DNA of 64,000 nucleotides, from assembly GCF_000293865.2 (NCBI RefSeq), contig NZ_ALKN02000009.1, positions 98,466 through 162,465 on the forward strand, read 5' to 3'. Source of the DNA: Limnohabitans sp. Rim28 (GTDB lineage Bacteria; Pseudomonadota; Gammaproteobacteria; Burkholderiales; Burkholderiaceae_C). Position numbers and translations under genes: made by a program. This document shows positions 53,103 through 61,722 of the stretch, one piece after another; position 1 is the stretch's first letter, and each line of letters opens with the position of its first letter. Under the pieces are notes generated by a model. It ran no database searches, had not been told where the DNA came from, and was given only the letters and a program-made list of their open reading frames with translations.

Positions 53103-53735
53103 TCACCTTGGCGCGGGCATCGCCGACAAATCCGGCATGTGCGCCCACGTCATCAGCTCAGCAGCTTGGGCCGTATCGGCCGAAAGCCATGCGTCGTGCA
53201 ACGCGGGCGCAATGATCACAGGGGTGCGTTTTTCGTCTCCGGGCTTGTGAAACTGCTTCATCACCGGATGCCCATCTGCATTGACCGTCAGCATGGAAAA
53301 GCTCACCACCCGTTCCCCTGACGCGGGGTCTGTCCAACGGTCCCAAAGGCAGGCCATGCCGAATGGCTCGCCAGACGCGCGTTCAATTTTCCATCGGACA
53401 GCCTTGCCCGATGCGTAACTGGGCTCATAGAAGTTGTCGACCAGCACCAAGCCAAACTGTCGCTGCCGCCATGCAGAACGGTAACTGGGTTTTTCTGCTG
53501 CGGTCTCGCTGCGCGCGTTGTAGGTATGACGGCTGATCTTGTCGTCCTTGGCCCATGCCGGTATCAAACCAAACCGAGCCAAACCACAGGCCACGCGTTC
53601 GGACTGCCGACTCTTGACGACCAAGGGCGCAAGGTAGCCGGGAAAGGTTTCGTCAGGGAAGTCTGAAGGCAGATCGACGCCAAGGGCGTCTTTGACCCAT
53701 TGGGCGCGTTGGGTTGGCGTGAAATTGGTGCACAC
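53103..53735 (-). CDS. SRAP-family protein (YedK/HMCES-like abasic-site sensor)
   Basis: 210 residues starting from GTG, forced because Cys2 must follow the initiator and become N-terminal. Active-site residues are Cys2, Asn73 in TYNARSET, Glu104 in NFYEPSY, and a histidine in QFHKPGDEKRTPV. SRAP proteins form a covalent thiazolidine link to abasic sites in single-stranded DNA and protect it. The histidine is separated from the RTPV block by an inserted loop, as in one known subfamily. Not part of an operon: convergent with PhoX and divergent from the PsiF-like gene. Confidence 0.92.
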   Translation of the reverse strand: MCTNFTPTQRAQWVKDALGVDLPSDFPDETFPGYLAPLVVKSRQSERVACGLARFGLIPAWAKDDKISRHTYNARSETAAEKPSYRSAWRQRQFGLVLVDNFYEPSYASGKAVRWKIERASGEPFGMACLWDRWTDPASGERVVSFSMLTVNADGHPVMKQFHKPGDEKRTPVIIAPALHDAWLSADTAQAAELMTWAHMPDLSAMPAPR

Positions 53736-53875
53736 CTTGAGAGTCTAAAGTGATAAATGCCAGAGGCTCACGCCAAAAATCTCTAGAACATTTTAAAAAA
53801 TATCAAAGTCATCCCACTTGCCAGACATTGTTAATTTTGTTACTTTTTGATTTGGCTTTCATCCACGGAATTCCC

Positions 53876-54142
53876 ATGAAAAATTTAACTGCTTTCTTGT
53901 CTGTTGCCCTCCTGACTTTGAGCGCCCCGTCTTTTGCAGCCACCTGCGATGCGCAAGCTGCCGAGAAAAAACTGGCGGGCGCGGCCAAAAACAGCTTCGT
54001 CCAGAAATGCGAAAAAGACGCTGCAGCAGCCTTGGCCACCGCCACCGCCACGTGTGAGGCACAGGCCGCTGATAAGAAGCTGGCAGGCGCAGCCAAAAAC
54101 AGCTTCACCAAGAAATGCATCAAGGATGCAACAGGCGGCTGA
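53876..54142 (+). CDS. PsiF-repeat exported protein
   Basis: 88 residues. Sec signal NLTAFLSVALLTLSAPSFAA, then two PsiF repeats of the form C-x-AQAAxKKLAGAAKNSFxxKC separated by an alanine-rich spacer, giving four cysteines that can form two disulfides. The PsiF family takes its name from an Escherichia coli phosphate-starvation gene; function unknown. An upstream frame to 53750 lacks a ribosome site and would spoil the signal peptide. I looked for a Pho box in the 140-base gap before it and did not find a convincing one. Confidence 0.88.
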   Translation: MKNLTAFLSVALLTLSAPSFAATCDAQAAEKKLAGAAKNSFVQKCEKDAAAALATATATCEAQAADKKLAGAAKNSFTKKCIKDATGG

Positions 54143-54254
54143 CCCCGGCACTGCCATGAGGTGTGTGCCCGTGCAGGTGCACGGGTAATCCTGCCCTTGC
54201 CACATGAACCCAAATGGTTATGATGATTTTGGCAAAACCCCTGGAATCACGCAC

Positions 54255-55730
54255 ATGAAATTTGGAGATTTCGTCAAGGTCAAATCCTTGTCCAGCCCGC
54301 AAGGCTTCAAGGAGAACCTGGATCGCTTGGGTTTGCACATGCCTTGCGATGAAGATCTGGAATCGGGCGACACAGCCGCCATGGCCCAGCCCATGACGGT
54401 TTCGGGACTCAAATTCGGCAACCGCTACGCCATTCACCCCATGGAAGGGTGGGACGGACTGGCCGATGGCAGCCCGTCAGACAACACGCGCCGCCGCTGG
54501 TCGCTGTTTGGCCGTTCTGGCGCCAAGATGATCTGGGGTGGCGAAGCGGTCGCGGTGCGTCACGATGGTCGCGCCAACCCCAAGCAATTGGTCATGAGCG
54601 CGCAAACACAATCGGGCATCGCGCAACTGCGAGAGGGCTTGGTACAGGCCCACCGCGAAAGCATGGGCAGCGACAAAGACCTGGTGATTGGTTTGCAATT
54701 GACCCACTCTGGGCGTTTTTGCAAGCCCAACTTGGAAAGCCGCATGGAGCCCCGGGTGCTGTACAAGCACCCGCTGCTCGATGGACGTTTTGGCCCGAAG
54801 GAAAACATCATCGTCATGTCTGACGGCGAGATTCGCCAGTTGATCGATGACTTTGTGGTGGCCGCCAAGCGTGCTTGGGACTGTGGTTTTCAATTCGTCG
54901 ACCTCAAACACTGCCACGGTTATTTGGGCCACGAATTCCTCTCCGCCAAAACGCGAGAAGGCGAGTTTGGTGGCTCCATACACAACCGCACCCGCTTTAT
55001 CCGAGAACTGGCGCAAGGCATCCGTGCCGAGGTGCCAGGCATGGCATTGGGCGTGCGGCTTTCGGCGGTTGATTTTTTGCCCTACAAAGCCGATCCGAAC
55101 CTTTCAGATGACGAGTCCCTGGGCCCCGGTATTCCGGTGGATTACACCCATGCCATGCCTTACCGCTACGGTTTCGGCGTGAATGAATCCAACCCCCTGC
55201 AATACGCCTTGGACGAGACTGCGCAATTTCTTCAGGTTCTGGAATCGTTGGACATTTCATTGGTGAACGTGACGGTAGGCAGCCCGTATTACACGCCCCA
55301 TGTCACACGACCTGCCCTGTATCCGCCGTCAGACGGTTACCAGCCCCCAGAAGACCCCTTGGTTGGCGTGATGCGTCACCTGGAAATTGTGCGCGACCTC
55401 AAAAAAATGTTCCCCTCCATGGCTTTTGTTGGCAGTGGCTACACCTACCTGCAGGAGTTCTTGCCGCATGTGGCTCAAGCCGCAGTCAAACAAGGCTGGA
55501 CCGACTTCGTGGGCCTAGGGCGCATGGTGCTGGCTTACCCCGATTTGCCCGCCGACGTACTCGCGGGTCGTGCCATGCAGCGTAAACGCCTTTGCCGCAC
55601 ATTCAGCGACTGCACCACCGCGCCGCGCAATGGCCTGGTTTCGGGCTGCTACCCGCTGGACACGCATTACAAAAAGTCGCCCCAAATGGCTGTTCTGACG
55701 CAAATCAAAAAAGCGGCCAAGCTGTCCTGA
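54255..55730 (+). CDS. NADH:flavin oxidoreductase (old yellow enzyme / FadH-like N-terminal domain)
   Basis: About 491 residues. FMN-barrel motifs include GLQLTHSGRF and the active-site histidines in DLKHCHGYLGHEFLS followed by GSIHNRTRF. Near the C-terminus, where 2,4-dienoyl-CoA reductase has a four-cysteine iron-sulfur motif (C-x2-C-x3-C-x11-C), this protein has only C-x5-C-x11-C (CRTFSDC to SGC), so a 4Fe-4S cluster of that type is unlikely or altered. The second flavin/NADPH domain of FadH is absent. The ATG at 54255 fits GGA upstream; 54204 is an alternative. Bug 11 follows after 65 bases. Confidence 0.88.
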   Translation: MKFGDFVKVKSLSSPQGFKENLDRLGLHMPCDEDLESGDTAAMAQPMTVSGLKFGNRYAIHPMEGWDGLADGSPSDNTRRRWSLFGRSGAKMIWGGEAVAVRHDGRANPKQLVMSAQTQSGIAQLREGLVQAHRESMGSDKDLVIGLQLTHSGRFCKPNLESRMEPRVLYKHPLLDGRFGPKENIIVMSDGEIRQLIDDFVVAAKRAWDCGFQFVDLKHCHGYLGHEFLSAKTREGEFGGSIHNRTRFIRELAQGIRAEVPGMALGVRLSAVDFLPYKADPNLSDDESLGPGIPVDYTHAMPYRYGFGVNESNPLQYALDETAQFLQVLESLDISLVNVTVGSPYYTPHVTRPALYPPSDGYQPPEDPLVGVMRHLEIVRDLKKMFPSMAFVGSGYTYLQEFLPHVAQAAVKQGWTDFVGLGRMVLAYPDLPADVLAGRAMQRKRLCRTFSDCTTAPRNGLVSGCYPLDTHYKKSPQMAVLTQIKKAAKLS

Positions 55731-55795
55731 TCACCTTGTTTTAAAACCCGCCCTGAGCACCGATACCCGCAGGGCTATCCACCACTGGAGACAAC

Positions 55796-56776
55796 ATGAA
55801 AACATTTCACCGTTTAGCGTTGATACCTGTCACGTGCCTTGCTCTGATTGCACCGTGGAGCGCCTCGGCCCAAGGGGCCTATCCCAACAAACCGATTCGT
55901 GTGATCGTTCCGTTCGCAGCGGGCAGCACGACCGACATCATTGCCCGCGCCATCTCAGACAAGATGAGCCAGAGCATGGGGCAAGCTCTGGTGATTGATA
56001 ACCGTGGCGGCGCCAGTGGCACCATCGGGCAGCAAGCCGTCGCCACTGCAGCACCTGATGGCTACACCATCATGATTCACTCGTCGTCGCACACGGTAAG
56101 TCCTTCGACATTTGCCAAGTTGCCGTTCGATACGCTCAACGATTTTGCAGGTGTGACACCGATTTCCAGCACACCCAACGTGCTGGTCATGTCGCCCACA
56201 AAGAACATCAAGACGCTGCAAGAGTTGCTGACTGCTGCACGTTCCAAGCCAGGAGGTATGAATTTTGCGTCCGCGGGTCAAGGCAGTGCCACGCATTTAA
56301 ACGCTGAGAAATTCAAATTGGCCGCCAAGATCGAAGCCACCAACATCCCCTTCAAAGGTTCCAGCGAAGCCGTGACCGAGGTCATCTCAGGTCGTGTTGA
56401 TTACTATTTTTCACCCATAGCGCCCGTCATTGGTCAAATTCGAAGCGGTCAGTTGGTCCCCTTGGCTGTCGGCTCCTCCAAGCGTGCCAGTGCTTTGCCA
56501 CAAGTGCCGACCACGGCAGAAGCCGGTGTCCCTGGCTCTGAATTCAATTTCTGGATTGGCATGATGGTGCCGGGGAAAACGCCCAAAGACATTGTCAATC
56601 GGTTGAATGAAGAGGTCGTGAAGGCCTTGGCGACGGCCGAAGTCAAAGAGCGTTTTGTCACCCTGGGCGCTGACGCCTGGACCATGCGGCCTGAACAGTT
56701 TGACGCCTACATCCGCGACGAAATCAAAAGCAACGCGGTGCTGGTCAAAGCTGCAGGGCTCTCACCAGCACCCTGA
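55796..56776 (+). CDS. Bug/TctC-family periplasmic solute-binding protein (Bug 11)
   Basis: 326 residues. Signal HRLALIPVTCLALIAPWSASAQ. Motifs VPFAAGSTTDIIAR, DNRGGASGTIGQQA (RGGASG in place of RPGAGG), PDGYT, FASAGQGSATHLNAEKF and NIPFKGSSEAVTEVISGRV. The altered first and second loops suggest a ligand unlike that of the consensus Bugs. A GGAG site lies close before the ATG. Sits between the flavin oxidoreductase and DUF993 genes, all on the plus strand. Confidence 0.94.
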   Translation: MKTFHRLALIPVTCLALIAPWSASAQGAYPNKPIRVIVPFAAGSTTDIIARAISDKMSQSMGQALVIDNRGGASGTIGQQAVATAAPDGYTIMIHSSSHTVSPSTFAKLPFDTLNDFAGVTPISSTPNVLVMSPTKNIKTLQELLTAARSKPGGMNFASAGQGSATHLNAEKFKLAAKIEATNIPFKGSSEAVTEVISGRVDYYFSPIAPVIGQIRSGQLVPLAVGSSKRASALPQVPTTAEAGVPGSEFNFWIGMMVPGKTPKDIVNRLNEEVVKALATAEVKERFVTLGADAWTMRPEQFDAYIRDEIKSNAVLVKAAGLSPAP

Positions 56777-56787
56777 AAGCCCAAGCT

Positions 56788-57972
56788 GTGCCCTTGAACT
56801 TGAGCCTGCCAACCGCTGCGGGGCGCCTGGAAAACTACAGGCTGTGCGGCAGCGTCCCTTTGAAACCCAAGTCGCTTCAGCCATTCAACCGCGTGGCCTA
56901 CTCGGCAGCGCATGTGGTGGCCGATCCACTGGCTGATGTGGACCCTTGGCTGCAATGCGCTGTGGATTGGGATGCCACGATCGCCTACAGACGGCATTTG
57001 TGGTCGTTGGGCCTGGGCGTAGCCGAAGCCATGGACACCGCGCAGCGCGGCATGGGTCTGGACTGGCCAACATCCTTGGAACTGATCCGCCGAACGCTGG
57101 ATGCGGCCCAAGATGTGCCAGGCGCACGCATTGCTTCAGGCTGTGGCACAGATCACTTGGTGCTGGACGATGTCACGACGGTGGACGAAGTCATTGCTGC
57201 CTACGAAGAACAGTTGGAGGCGATTGAGAACCTGGGTGGCCAACTCATCATCATGGCCAGTCGGGCCTTGGCGCGCGTGGCCCAAAGTCCCGCAGACTAT
57301 GAGCGCGTTTACGACCGCATCCTGAGTCAGGTCCGGCAACCCGTGGTGCTGCATTGGCTGGGCGACATGTTTGACCCTGCACTGAAGGGTTACTGGGGCA
57401 GTCATGATCTGGACCAAGCCATGAACACCGCCTTAGGCATCCTCAAGGCGCACTCAAAGAAGGTGGATGGCATCAAGATTTCCTTGCTCGACAAAGACAA
57501 GGAAATCAGCATGCGTCGTCGCCTGCCACCCGGCGTGCGCATGTACACAGGAGATGACTTCAACTATGCAGAGCTGATTGCTGGCGATGGTCATGGAGAA
57601 GATGCCGTCCATGGGCACAGCGACGCGCTGCTCGGCATTTTTGACGCGATTGCACCCGCCGCCAGTTTGGCACTGGCGGCCTTGGCTGAAGGCCAACGAG
57701 ACACCTTCCATGCCATCTTGGCGCCGACGGTCCCTCTGTCACGCCATATTTTCAAGGCGCCTACCCGTTACTACAAAACGGGCGTTGTCTTCATGGCTTG
57801 GCTCAACGGTCACCAAAACCATTTCAGCATGATTGGCGGTCAGCAAAGCACCCGCTCCGTTCAACATTTAGCAGAGTTGTTCCGATTGGCCGATCAGGCC
57901 CATCTGCTGGAGCACCCCGAGATGGCTGTTCAGCGAATGAAAAATCTGATGCTCATCCATGGTGTGGCATGA
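56788..57972 (+). CDS. DUF993 family protein (dihydrodipicolinate-synthase-like barrel)
   Basis: 394 residues from a GTG start 11 bases after Bug 11. DUF993 proteins are predicted TIM barrels distantly related to DapA, and no activity is established. Conserved-looking stretches are ADVDPWLQCAVDWDATIAYR, ASGCGTDHLV, VLHWLGDMFDPALKGYWGS, and DGIKISLLDKDKE, where a lysine follows GI as in DapA-type Schiff-base sites. No signal peptide. The gene order oxidoreductase, Bug, DUF993 suggests a lyase acting on a compound first oxidised or reduced by the flavoprotein (inference). Confidence 0.85.
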   Translation: MPLNLSLPTAAGRLENYRLCGSVPLKPKSLQPFNRVAYSAAHVVADPLADVDPWLQCAVDWDATIAYRRHLWSLGLGVAEAMDTAQRGMGLDWPTSLELIRRTLDAAQDVPGARIASGCGTDHLVLDDVTTVDEVIAAYEEQLEAIENLGGQLIIMASRALARVAQSPADYERVYDRILSQVRQPVVLHWLGDMFDPALKGYWGSHDLDQAMNTALGILKAHSKKVDGIKISLLDKDKEISMRRRLPPGVRMYTGDDFNYAELIAGDGHGEDAVHGHSDALLGIFDAIAPAASLALAALAEGQRDTFHAILAPTVPLSRHIFKAPTRYYKTGVVFMAWLNGHQNHFSMIGGQQSTRSVQHLAELFRLADQAHLLEHPEMAVQRMKNLMLIHGVA

Positions 57973-58092
57973 ACCCACGCACGGCGTTTTCAAGCCAACA
58001 GACCTGCTGTGGATGCATTAAAAACATGCGAGATTCCAATACGCCCAGTTGCTTGCTTTGATTTTTCCGCCACACCCACTGCACATTCGCAG

Positions 58093-59466
58093 TCAGGGTT
58101 TGGCTAAAGGGGACCCAGGGTTCACATGATCAGGAGCTCCGGGGGGCACAGGCGGATGCTCCTTCAGTGTTTTCTCAAAGGCCATGATCATTTTTCTCAT
58201 GGGACCGCGCACCCAGCCATCTTCCATGGCCGCATCGGTCTCTTCTTTGGGATCTCGCTTGATATTGAACAGCCACGGGGTTTCCAGATGCTTGGTGCCT
58301 GAATTCGGTTCGCTTTCAAAGACAAAGTGCAGCTTCCAGTGACGCCACTTCACAGCGCGCAACTCGGTTTTGATGTAAAAAAGAAAACCATCACGTGCAG
58401 ATTTTTCAACGGTACCTTTCCACCAATTCAATTGGCTGAGGCCATCAATCGGCCTGTCGGTGGGCACTTCGGCACCGGCAACATCGATCAAGGTGGTGAA
58501 CAAATCGGTGACATGCATGATGTCGTCGCTGACGCGCGCTTTGTCAATCTGTCCGGGCCATTTGACGATCAGTGGTACGCGCAGTCCGCCTTCCATGGCG
58601 GTGTGATAAGTGCCCGACCACGGGCCAGCGGTACCGCGCCATGGGCGTCGAAACTCGGGGCCATTGTCACTGGCAAAAATGAACAAGGTGTCGTTCTCTA
58701 GTCCTAGGTCCTTCACGGCATCGATCAACTGCCCGACGCGATGGTCCATTTCCATCATGGAATCTGCAAACTCGCCCACGCCACTTTTCCCCGAAAAGTC
58801 AGGGTGTGCCAAGGTTGGGAAATGCAAATGGGTAAGGGGAACATACAGAAAGAAGGGATGGCTGCCTTTTGCTTTTCGGCGCATGAAGTCAATCGATTTT
58901 TCGGTCAGCTCACTGTCGATCAAACGCCGTTTCACCAGGTCGTATTCGGCAACGTTTTTCGCGGGCTGGCCTGCAAAGCCCTCCATCACTTGCGGTATGT
59001 CAACCACCGTTTCATCGAAACCTGGTGATTGCGTAAAGAGCGTTTCGTTGCTGGTGCGCGGAATGCCGTACCACTCATCAAAGCCACGATCATTGGGGTA
59101 TCGGCCATCGCGATCGCCCAAATGCCATTTGCCAAACATGGCAGTTTCATAACCTGCTTGCTTCAGAACTTGGGGCAGTGTTTTTTCCCAAGGGTGGATA
59201 CCTTGCGGCAAGCCTGCGGGTACAGACTGCAGCGCACCCGTGCGAATGGGGTGGCGACCTGTCATCAGTGCTGACCGCGTCGGAACGCAGTCGCTTTCGA
59301 CGTTGAAGTTCAGGCACTTCAGGCCTTCTTCAGCCAGTGCGTCGATGCGCGGTGTGGGTGCGCCACGCAGCGCACCGCCACCGTAGCAGCCTAGCTCGCC
59401 CCAGCCCAAGTTATCGGCCAAAACGAGCACAATGTGCGGTTGTTTTTCTTTGGATGACATCTTCAT
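58093..59466 (-). CDS. Sulfatase (arylsulfatase family), cytoplasmic
   Basis: 457 residues. The sulfatase signature Cys-x-Pro-x-Arg is present as CVPTRSALMTGR from residue 60. The cysteine would be converted to formylglycine. Metal residues are seen in LVLADNLGWGE and FIFASDNGPEFRR, and a further active-site stretch in FGKWHLGD. No signal peptide, so it should act in the cytoplasm on an imported sulfate ester. The ATG overlaps the Bug 12 stop (ATGA, 59463-59466), coupling it to that binding protein. No maturation factor gene is in the window. Confidence 0.93.
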   Translation of the reverse strand: MKMSSKEKQPHIVLVLADNLGWGELGCYGGGALRGAPTPRIDALAEEGLKCLNFNVESDCVPTRSALMTGRHPIRTGALQSVPAGLPQGIHPWEKTLPQVLKQAGYETAMFGKWHLGDRDGRYPNDRGFDEWYGIPRTSNETLFTQSPGFDETVVDIPQVMEGFAGQPAKNVAEYDLVKRRLIDSELTEKSIDFMRRKAKGSHPFFLYVPLTHLHFPTLAHPDFSGKSGVGEFADSMMEMDHRVGQLIDAVKDLGLENDTLFIFASDNGPEFRRPWRGTAGPWSGTYHTAMEGGLRVPLIVKWPGQIDKARVSDDIMHVTDLFTTLIDVAGAEVPTDRPIDGLSQLNWWKGTVEKSARDGFLFYIKTELRAVKWRHWKLHFVFESEPNSGTKHLETPWLFNIKRDPKEETDAAMEDGWVRGPMRKMIMAFEKTLKEHPPVPPGAPDHVNPGSPLAKP

Positions 59467-60446
59467 TCCATGGCGATCTTGCGATCTTTGATCAGTTTGG
59501 CCCACCGCTCTCGGTCTTGTGTCATGCGCTGTTGAAACACTTCTGGCGTCATGGCCACCGTTTCCATGGCAAGGCCCAACAGCTGTTGCTTGAGCGCAGG
59601 CTCATTCAAAGACTCATCGACAACTCGGCGCAGCTGTGAGATCACCGGCGCCGGTGTGCCTTCCGGTGCAAACAGTGCTGACCATTGCGGTACATCGATA
59701 TCGCCCGCCCCACTCTCACTGAGTGTGGGGGTGTCGGGCAAGATGGCAGAACGGCGCTTGGTGCTGACTGCCAAAGCAATCAACTTACCCGATTTGATGT
59801 GTGGCAACACCGCTGCTGCCCCCAAAACGGCCACATTGACTTGGCCGGAAATGACATCGTTCACAGCCTGGCCACCCCCTTTGTAGGGAATGTGAAGCAA
59901 ATTGATGCCCAAATTTTGCGCAAACAGTTCACCCACCAAATGCTGAATCGAGCCCTGCCCCGAACTGGCATAAGACACTTGATCTGGCTTACCTTTGGCG
60001 CGGGCTTGCAGGTCTTGAATGGTTTTCAAGCCAGCTGAAGGTGCCGTGACCACCACGATGGGTTGAAACGTCAGAACAGACACCGGTGTAAATGTTTTGG
60101 TCAGGTCCCATGGCATGGGTCTGAACAACGGCAACAGCGACACCGAATCTGAGGCCACCAAAAAAGTGTGTTGGTCTTTTGCCGTGCGCAAAGTGGTTTC
60201 GACGCCTAATGAGCCGTTGGCTCCGGGTTTGTTGTCCACCAAAACCGCTTGTCCCAGTCGCTTTCTGACACTTTCTCCGACCAGTCTGGCCACCACATCA
60301 TTGGAGCCGCCAGCAGGAAATGGCACCACCAAGCTGATGGGTTTACTGGGCCAATCTTGGGCAAATGCGCAGGGGTGCGCCAGTGCAACCCCCAGTGCCA
60401 TGGCCATCAGACCGTTGCTGAAATTTCGTCTATTGCGTATTGGCAT
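59463..60446 (-). CDS. Bug/TctC-family periplasmic solute-binding protein (Bug 12)
   Basis: 327 residues. Signal NRRNFSNGLMAMALGVALAH ending in AFAQ, with paired arginines. Motifs VPFPAGGSNDVVAR, DNKPGANGSLG (Asn for Gly), then KDQHT where the usual turn DGYT lies, YASSGQGSIQHLVGELF and HIPYKGGGQAVNDVISGQV. A GGAAG site precedes the ATG. Coupled by an ATGA overlap to the sulfatase gene and divergent from a LysR gene 108 bases away. A sulfated organic acid is a reasonable guess for its ligand (inference). Confidence 0.94.
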   Translation of the reverse strand: MPIRNRRNFSNGLMAMALGVALAHPCAFAQDWPSKPISLVVPFPAGGSNDVVARLVGESVRKRLGQAVLVDNKPGANGSLGVETTLRTAKDQHTFLVASDSVSLLPLFRPMPWDLTKTFTPVSVLTFQPIVVVTAPSAGLKTIQDLQARAKGKPDQVSYASSGQGSIQHLVGELFAQNLGINLLHIPYKGGGQAVNDVISGQVNVAVLGAAAVLPHIKSGKLIALAVSTKRRSAILPDTPTLSESGAGDIDVPQWSALFAPEGTPAPVISQLRRVVDESLNEPALKQQLLGLAMETVAMTPEVFQQRMTQDRERWAKLIKDRKIAME

Positions 60447-60554
60447 GGGTCTTCCGATTCATTGGTGACGCGGTAATTTTAGATTGCGCTCATCAGGGAA
60501 ATATCAAAAATCAATGCTACAACATCAATAAATACTGAACTTACAGGGCCTCGA

Positions 60555-61448
60555 ATGCTTCATCCTCGTTTAGATCAATTGCGGGTTAAACAACTGCGGT
60601 TTTTGAGCCTGCTGGCAACTCAGGGTTCTTTGTCGGACACGGCGGAGCAACTGTCCATGACCCAATCGGCCGCCAGCATGATGCTCAAAGAAATCGAGTC
60701 CTTGTTTGATGTCAAACTCTTTAGAAGGCAAGGCCGCGGCATGGCGCTCACCGCCGAAGGTGTCGCGCTGATGCCAAGGTGGCAGACTGTGCTGGGTGAA
60801 GTTGGTGCGATGGGGTCGACCCTTCAAGGCGCTGTACAACCCATCGTTCGAATCGGCGCCTTTCCGCACACGGCAGCCACCGTGCTGCCAGACATCATCA
60901 AAAAATTGATCAGTGGTCCCACCATTTGGCGCCCGCGCATTGTGGATGGTCGGGCAGACCACTTGTTGCAAATGTTGTTGCAAGGTGAGATTGACCTCTT
61001 GCTGGGCCGTTTACCCAGCCATGTGGTGGAGGCGCCTTATTTTGAGGACCTGTCGCAGCGATTGCTTTACCAGGCCTCTCTGTCGGTGGTTTCTTCCAGC
61101 AAGCACCCTTTGGCCCAAAAGAAAAAAATTGATTTTTCAGAATTGGCCCATTGGCAGTGGATTCTCCCCAACATGCAATCAACCACCCGAGTTGGTTTGA
61201 TGGAAGCCTTTTTAAGAAGGGGCATCCATCCGCCAGTTCCGGCGGTCGAATCGCCCTCGTTTTTCTACAGTTTGTCGGTGGTGGCACAAACCGAGCTCTT
61301 GACCTGTTGTGCGCAGTCGGCAGCCCTCAGGAGTCACCATGAAACAGCCATATTGCCAGTGGTCATCAGCCATGAACCCTTGCCGGTTTCGATGGTCTGG
61401 CGAAAGTCTTCAGCAGAGGCCAGGCGGGTTGCAGAGTACTTACTCTGA
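60555..61448 (+). CDS. LysR-family transcriptional regulator
   Basis: 297 residues. Helix-turn-helix at about 13-45 (RFLSLLATQGSLSDTAEQLS, then QSAASMMLKEIESLFDVKLF), effector domain from about 95. It is divergent from the Bug 12/sulfatase unit and likely controls it. Effector-domain stretches such as GRADHLLQMLLQGEIDLLLGR are typical of the family. The next plus-strand gene (SDR) begins 274 bases later and is probably separate. Confidence 0.92.
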   Translation: MLHPRLDQLRVKQLRFLSLLATQGSLSDTAEQLSMTQSAASMMLKEIESLFDVKLFRRQGRGMALTAEGVALMPRWQTVLGEVGAMGSTLQGAVQPIVRIGAFPHTAATVLPDIIKKLISGPTIWRPRIVDGRADHLLQMLLQGEIDLLLGRLPSHVVEAPYFEDLSQRLLYQASLSVVSSSKHPLAQKKKIDFSELAHWQWILPNMQSTTRVGLMEAFLRRGIHPPVPAVESPSFFYSLSVVAQTELLTCCAQSAALRSHHETAILPVVISHEPLPVSMVWRKSSAEARRVAEYLL

Positions 61449-61624
61449 ACTGGCGTGGTCATCTCGCCTTTAAACCACCCACCATCGTTGGCGGTCTAGA
61501 CACTCAATTGACACCCATTGAAGATCCTTCAAAGTAACATCATCTGAACCGGTACAAGCCCATCACCATGATCAAGCCCCCCAAGGACCCTGAACATCGA
61601 CGCACTGGGCTGTGGGGTCAAGGT

Positions 61625-61706
61625 GCAGGCCCTGCTGGGCACCAGGGCCTGCTTGCCAGCTGGCGCACGGTGGGCAAGGTGGCTTGTTCTGCAAGCTTTT
61701 CTTCTG
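61625..61706 (+). other. GC-rich run of hairpins between LysR and SDR genes
   Basis: A perfect ten-base stem, GCAGGCCCTG (61625-61634) and CAGGGCCTGC (61643-61652), is followed by CTTGCC/GGCAAG. A smaller GCTTG/CAAGC hairpin then ends in TTTTCTT. The last could terminate the LysR transcript. The whole 61449-61722 gap has no convincing gene and might instead encode a structured leader or small RNA. Confidence 0.45.
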
Positions 61707-61722
61707 AAACATTCCAACGCGC

